64,000 bases of DNA, taken from assembly GCA_910589415.1 (NCBI GenBank), contig OU342630.1:73714186-73778185 (forward strand), in the 5' to 3' direction. Of this stretch, positions 59,062 to 64,000 are shown in pieces. This DNA is from Malachius bipustulatus (lineage: Eukaryota; Arthropoda; Insecta; Coleoptera; Melyridae). Under the pieces are notes generated by a model, which saw only the letters and a list, made by a program, of their open reading frames with translations, ran no database searches and had not been told where the DNA came from. A program made the translations under genes and the position numbers. Each line of letters opens with the position of its first letter. The stretch's first letter is position 1.

Positions 59062-61211
59062 ATGGATGTTTTCACACAAATTTCAACAGATCAGTATTCG
59101 TAGAGTTAATTAAATAAATAAGGTGAAAAATCAACAAAATTTTACACTGAGAACGAGCCGCATTCCAGTCAGAAGACAGTGTTCTAAATAATGTGCCAGT
59201 GGCGAAATAATTTCTATTATGTAAACATTGGATGCCAGTACCTACACCTTAGTCAATGTGATTCAGATTTTTCTTATGCAATTATTATCATCAATAGGGT
59301 ATATTTAAAAAAACTCAGGAAAAAATATTGCTCGTTTCAAAATAATGCAATCGATTATAATTATTCATAGATACAGATATCCATTAAAAAAAAAAAAAAT
59401 TAGGTATATCCGATTCCACTGTTTTAAGGAATTATAAATTCAAAGTTTCTTCAAAGAAAAAAAGAAAAAAAGCGCCACTAATAACTATTAATCAGTTTAA
59501 TTCATTGACCAAATTAGGTTTGTAGATATTTATTTGATTTTAAATCATTAATGATATTGAATTATTTGTCGAAGTTTAATAAAAAAAGCATAACAACAAA
59601 CTCTACCAAAGTGAATTAATCTTGAATATTAAATTCCTTATATAAGTTATAGAAATCAACAAAATAGAAAACAAAGCCTTTGGGCCTAATGTCAATAGCT
59701 AACACAATTATTAAGCTTATTGTTTAAATGGAAACTGTTTATAATAATTTATTTAAAACTCGATTAACATAATGATTTTGCAAGTCCGCTATTGGCCACA
59801 CTTTTGTTAACAAGGCATTATATTGTGTAGTTCACCAAGTTATATAATACACCTCTGTGATATCCGCTTTCAAAATTCTTGCAAGAATCTAATTAGAATA
59901 ATTTTGTTACTGGCTAGTGAATTAACAAAATCTTCCAAATGACTTCCTGCAATAAATTTCCTGCCCAGCATTAATTCTTCCATCCACGTAATAACGCTGC
60001 AGTCGAGCAGTTGCAACTTAATAGAAAATTATTATCACTAGTAGGCTTACACATATAAGGGCATGTAGATGTTTACCTACTTTTAAATTGCTATGTATAT
60101 TATAACTGGTAGGTAATTTGTCAATTATTATGCAATGAGTGTGGGTACCTTTATACTTCCCTAATACAAAAATGTAGGAAAATAATGATAAAACAACAAA
60201 AATAATTATACCTACACCAATACCTAGAATATTTTCAACTAATAGTGAAATCGTATATGACATGTTATGATCTGAAAAAAATCGGTCAACAGAAACGATT
60301 ATAATTTTTACACGCAGCATCAATATTATGATAATTATAATCTTGAACATGGTTGTGATATTGCGTTATGAAGGATTTAGTGGAATCAAAAAATTCGATG
60401 TTTCGATCATTCGGTATAATGCTGTGTGTTTATCTCTGGGTTTATCTATTGAAGAGCCGTGTATATGTACATTTTTTTTTAATAAGAAGATAATAAATTA
60501 GACGTCTAAAGCTACATTTACAACTAATAACTGGACTTCGACACAACCCGGAATCCGATTGCGAATTGGAATGAAATTGCCAATAAATTCAATAGTTTAT
60601 TGTTGTCAAATAACTGTGCAAATATCCTTGTGTAATTAAAGACACCTTCATCATATTTCCTTGTAGCAAGTTTTCTTACGACCGGTCCCTCATAATGTGG
60701 GAGGGATTCCAGAATTGTCGTTTTTCAGAATTTCTGGACTTTATTTTCTGAATGGTTCGTCTTCAAGACTACGAGCGTAGCTATTCAAACCAAACTTTCT
60801 GGCAAAATAAACTTTTTTGTCTTTTTATTTTTTATTTGTCTTTGATTATTACATTTGAACCAATTTCGTCTACAACTTTTTCTTGACATAAATTCTCATT
60901 AAACATGAAAGTTGACTTGAAATATGTAAATAAGATAATTTTAACTCAAATCTAAGCATTCAACAAACACGCGGATCATCTATTGCTCATTGCGCATGTC
61001 CACTTACAGATTTGTGTTGCAATTGAAATTGAAAATTTTGTAATCTGCAAACATGCAATAATAAGAATTCGCTTCCAACGCTGTGAGCGCCAAATCCGAA
61101 GTGCTTTTTGAATATGCGAGTACATAAAGACCATCAATGTTAAATATTCATTTTTTTATGCAGATACGGCGCGCGGGGGGTGGTTTTAAATTTTAGTTGG
61201 GAGCCCATATT
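59062..61211. other. No gene recognised
   Basis: AT-rich intergenic DNA with no repeat landmark. A 110-codon minus-strand frame at 60018-60350 encodes a run of hydrophobic residues, as AT-rich DNA often does, with no recognised motif. Confidence 0.45.
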
Positions 61212-61361
61212 AGTGTATTTTTTTAACAAAAAAATACACTATTGAGGACGACATCACTTTTCGAAAATCACCCAAACTCATCAAATGTCCACCGATCATG
61301 ACCCCCAGATCACGAAAAAGTGGTTTTCCAAAATTCACCTGCCCACGATATATATATATAG
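61212..61361. repeat. Hairpin-headed module, copy 3, with short (TA)n
   Basis: Same hairpin head and CACCTGCCCACGATATATA end as the copies at 30239 and 35309. Here the TA tract is only about 14 bp and the sequence that follows is unrelated to the ~650-bp unit. The module's right boundary is therefore at the TA tract. Confidence 0.9.
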
Positions 61362-61375
61362 ATTCATCCAATCAT

Positions 61376-61707
61376 CGTTGTGACATCCTGACGTATAATT
61401 TTTGCTATCTCTTCGACATCCGCCGACGTTGTGACATCCAAAATCGGATGCCACAGCGTTTCATGTGTTAGTTAGACAGAGATAGTTAATAAAGGAAGAT
61501 AGGCTGAATTTGAGCTGGAGGTCAAAAAACAGTTTTTTATGGCTAGAGACGTATAATGTAGTTCCAGCGTATAGTGTGGAGGTGGCGCGCCCGACGTTCG
61601 GTGCAGTATATTAATATACTGCTAGAAATCATAACCAATCGATCTTGTGACATCTGCAGTTTTTATGATGTATATTAACTTCTTGCGCTATAGATCTTGT
61701 GACATCT
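61376..61707. repeat. Four TTGTGACATC copies in two spaced pairs
   Basis: Copies start at 61378, 61429, 61645 and 61697. The first two share CGTTGTGACATCC at 51-bp spacing. The last two share GATCTTGTGACATCT at 52-bp spacing. Surrounding bases are otherwise different. Confidence 0.8.
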
Positions 61708-61837
61708 TAAAATTGACAACAGTGTTGGATGAATAATTCCTACAGCATTCTTGTAACATACAAAGAAAGGAACTAAAATCACCCATTAATATTTGAATTA
61801 TTAGGTGTTAGGTATAAAGCGACCATCGCTTCTCTGA

Positions 61838-62027
61838 AATAGCCTTCTTCCGTCCTTGATACACACTGTAGGCACTAGGTTCCTTTATTCTTTTATGTTT
61901 TAAATGTGAATAGAAATTAATTCATGTTTTCTTCTTCGTTGTTATTCGGTAATAATTAAGTCAATTTTTTATTAAGTAATAATTAGGTCACTGTTTTTAT
62001 CAAACTCTTAGTCATTACATTAAAAAG
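61838..62027. repeat. Local direct duplication, copy 1
   Basis: Matches 62470-62636 in order: AATAGCCTTYTTCYG, TTGATACACA, CACTAGGTTCCTTTATT, TTTATGTTTTAA, TGTGAATAGAAATT, GTAATAATTAAGTCA and TTAGTCATTACATTAAA. Confidence 0.8.
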
Positions 62028-62469
62028 ATAAATAAATAAACTAAGAAGCGGGTGCTTTTGAAATTGAAATAAGTAATGAATTAGTTAAAATACTAATAAA
62101 AAAATTTAATTGTTATTTCGATATTTTTAATTTTTATTCTAAATATCGATCTAACTAAATTGTTTATACATTTTTTTTAAATAAATGGCTGTATGTATTT
62201 AATATTACCTATTATTATCTATTTTAAAAAATAGATTGGCGTTTGTAATGTTTATCATCAAACTATGCCATAAGTCGATAATAGGTACCTAATGCTTTTT
62301 TAAAAGATATTTTTCTAGTACTTATAATACCTAATCGTTGTATTTTTAGACTCTATCCCATAAGAGGTAATGGGTATCCTTTAGGGTCACATGGTAAAAT
62401 AATGAAAAAATTCCCATAATCTTTTTTCTTGGAGGCAACCACAGAAATATTATTGCCAATCACACGTGT

Positions 62470-62636
62470 TGAAATAGCCTTTTTCTGTGGTTGATACACA
62501 ATATAAGTACTAGGTATTCCTTTATTTTTTATGTTTTAATAATGTGAATAGAAATTCATTCATATTTTCTTTGTTGTTGTAATTAGGTAATAATTAAGTC
62601 AGTATTGTTATCTAAGTCGTTAGTCATTACATTAAA
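62470..62636. repeat. Local direct duplication, copy 2
   Basis: Second copy of 61838-62027. Immediately after its TTAGTCATTACATTAAATA end, a CAGGGTGTTAAG foldback-type terminus begins at 62639. Its right partner was not found in the window. Confidence 0.8.
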
Positions 62637-62638
62637 TA

Positions 62639-63470
62639 CAGGGTGTTAAGAAAATGACGGATAAACTCTTTAGTACATTTTAGGGGACACTCGGTAGAGC
62701 ACGTTAAAAATAATTTTAAAAACTCTGGTCTTCAATTTGGTGGGATAAAAAATGCCAAAGTTAACATTTTACTATCTTTGTTTTTCGTTATTTGCAAAAA
62801 CTAGATGATTTTACAGATATAAAAAGGGTACCTTAATCATTATCAATTGAAAAAAATTGCTTAAAATGTATCACTGGCATGGAATTTTTTTTATTTTTGC
62901 GACTTAATGAAAGTACAAACTTTTAGAAAAATGTTCTGACTTTTTATATCTGGAAAATTAATCCGGGTGAAAATTTTTCAACGGAATATTTGACATGCGA
63001 AATAGTATCTCAAAATAAAGATAATCCCGCTGCAAAATTTTCCCAGGATTTTTTCGCATCAGAAAAATTATTTTCTGTCTTCTCTACCTACACTAATATT
63101 GGTTCTGCATAAATTTTGTATAAGATCATTTTTGAGCAGAATTCGTTAATAAATAAATTTGATAACACCTAAACAAATTTGACGTAAAAAAAATAGTTTA
63201 CGAGAAACTTGCTAACATTTCTTTAGCTTTTCGCGACGATTTAAATCTCAAATATTTTTCTTTTTGCGGACACAAATCCGCAATGGAGTTTTGAAATACT
63301 ATTTCTGATTCAATAATATCTAAAGATAATCCTGGTGAAAAATCTAAATCTTCACCAGCATTTTTTTCACAGATAAGCTTTTATTCGGTGCCAGAATCAT
63401 AATAACAATAATTATTATTATTTATTGTGCTCGTTTATTCAGAGTTTAGATCTATTTAATTAGCGACTAC
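62639..63470. other. Possible one-ended CAGGG element, otherwise nothing
   Basis: Begins CAGGGTGTTAAGAAAATGAC. No complementary end was found before the window closes. AT-rich and without coding potential. Confidence 0.35.
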
Positions 63471-64000
63471 ACAGGGATATCTTAAGCAACTGAAGATACG
63501 ATACGAGGTCGGTTAAATAAGAGAAAAGGTGTGCTATTTTGAGATGGGTGTTTTGCGAAAAACAATTTAAATCTCGATGGATGATTAATAAAACACCAAT
63601 GTTTTAAAAAATTCTACTATACAGGGTCAGAACTATTTAAAGGGCCACTACAGGCTACAGGGATATCCTAAACCATTGAAGATACGAGGTCGGTTAAATT
63701 AGAGAAAAGTTGCGCTATTTTGTGGCCATCTCGAATACTTCAAAACATGCAAGATATTTGTGACCGTTCCTGAAATATCCTTAAAAAAACTGAAAAATCG
63801 AGAAATCTTATTTTCATCATATCTTTTTTGTTATTGGAAATTAATAAATAATTTTTTGTAGGCATACATAAGCCATTATAAGCTATTAATCTGTCGTTTC
63901 AAACAAATTTTAAGCCGACTAGATCCCAGAGTTTTCATAGTCAACTTTCGGTTTTCTTATGGCCGCCATATTATTTTTTTATGTCGTTCGATAAGAAAAA
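63471..64000. repeat. Foldback F family, duplicated left part
   Basis: ACAGGGATATCYTAAR, GAAGATACGA and GAGGTCGGTTAAAT stretches occur at 63471-63540 and 63657-63720. From 63757 to the window end the sequence follows the left arm of 41509-42308 (GGCATACATAAGC, AGCCGACTAGATCC, GGCCGCCATATTATTTTTTT). The copy runs off the window. Confidence 0.7.

Noticed and set aside
58849..59103. 84-codon plus-strand frame across the right DIRS terminal repeat
   Set aside because: It runs antisense to the element leader and through the inverted repeat, with no recognised domain.
60018..60350. 110-codon hydrophobic frame resembling a membrane protein
   Set aside because: The hydrophobic residues follow from AT-rich codons. 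It has no motif, no conserved start context and no neighbours.
1..64000. CRISPR arrays, bacterial operons, rRNA genes, host protein-coding exons
   Set aside because: Tandem repeats present are not spaced like CRISPR. The composition and retroelements are eukaryotic, and no open frame outside mobile elements shows a recognisable domain. Short exons of a host gene spanning the window as intron cannot be excluded.

Overview
The window looks like AT-rich, gene-poor nuclear DNA from an insect. A hemipteran or beetle fits the repeat style best, but the species cannot be fixed from the sequence. No convincing host gene, rRNA or functional tRNA was found. Nearly everything that can be recognised is mobile-element DNA at different stages of decay, separated by featureless AT-rich sequence.

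The clearest object is a nearly complete DIRS-type tyrosine-recombinase retrotransposon on the minus strand at 54108-59061. It is bounded by perfect 50-bp inverted terminal repeats. From its 5' end it encodes a basic SR-rich N-terminal ORF, a Gag-like ORF, reverse transcriptase plus RNase H, and a tyrosine recombinase with the full R-H-R-Y set. RT and RNase H are split only by one in-frame TGA. Each ORF lies in the -1 frame relative to the one before it. The Gag/Pol overlap holds a canonical TTTAAAC slippery heptamer in the correct register, with a GC-rich structure starting 6 nt downstream. This is the most interesting functional signal in the window.

The second theme is long foldback DNA. 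At least six elements end in TA-CAGGG...CCCTG-TA (12869-13612, 21803-22571, 30436-31629, 37507-38069, 46932-47901, 52184-53035), and 15437-16540 is probably a seventh. Most have arms of 130-520 bp. The copy at 30436 sits inside a (TA)n tract whose unfilled counterpart is visible at 35443-35498, so its insertion can be read directly. Foldbacks of other families lie at 5436-5763, 41509-42308, 42807-43200 and 44572-44906 (a 335-bp near-perfect palindrome). Several short perfect hairpins are also present, at 4681-4790, 4912-4950, 33923-33984 and 54060-54110.

The third theme is retroposon and transposon debris. There are four LINE remnants: 2496-2988 with a 16-bp target duplication, about 6000-6415, 16830-18440 with an RNase H domain, and 28424-29030. 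There is also a degenerate DDE transposase at about 19050-19690 and two tRNA-like SINE candidates at 32553 and 40060. A non-coding, compositionally distinct island at about 8750-12240 carries two tandem arrays and a TATA box. From 30.2 to 37 kb lies a composite of a hairpin-headed module, (TA)n tracts and ~650-bp tandem units.
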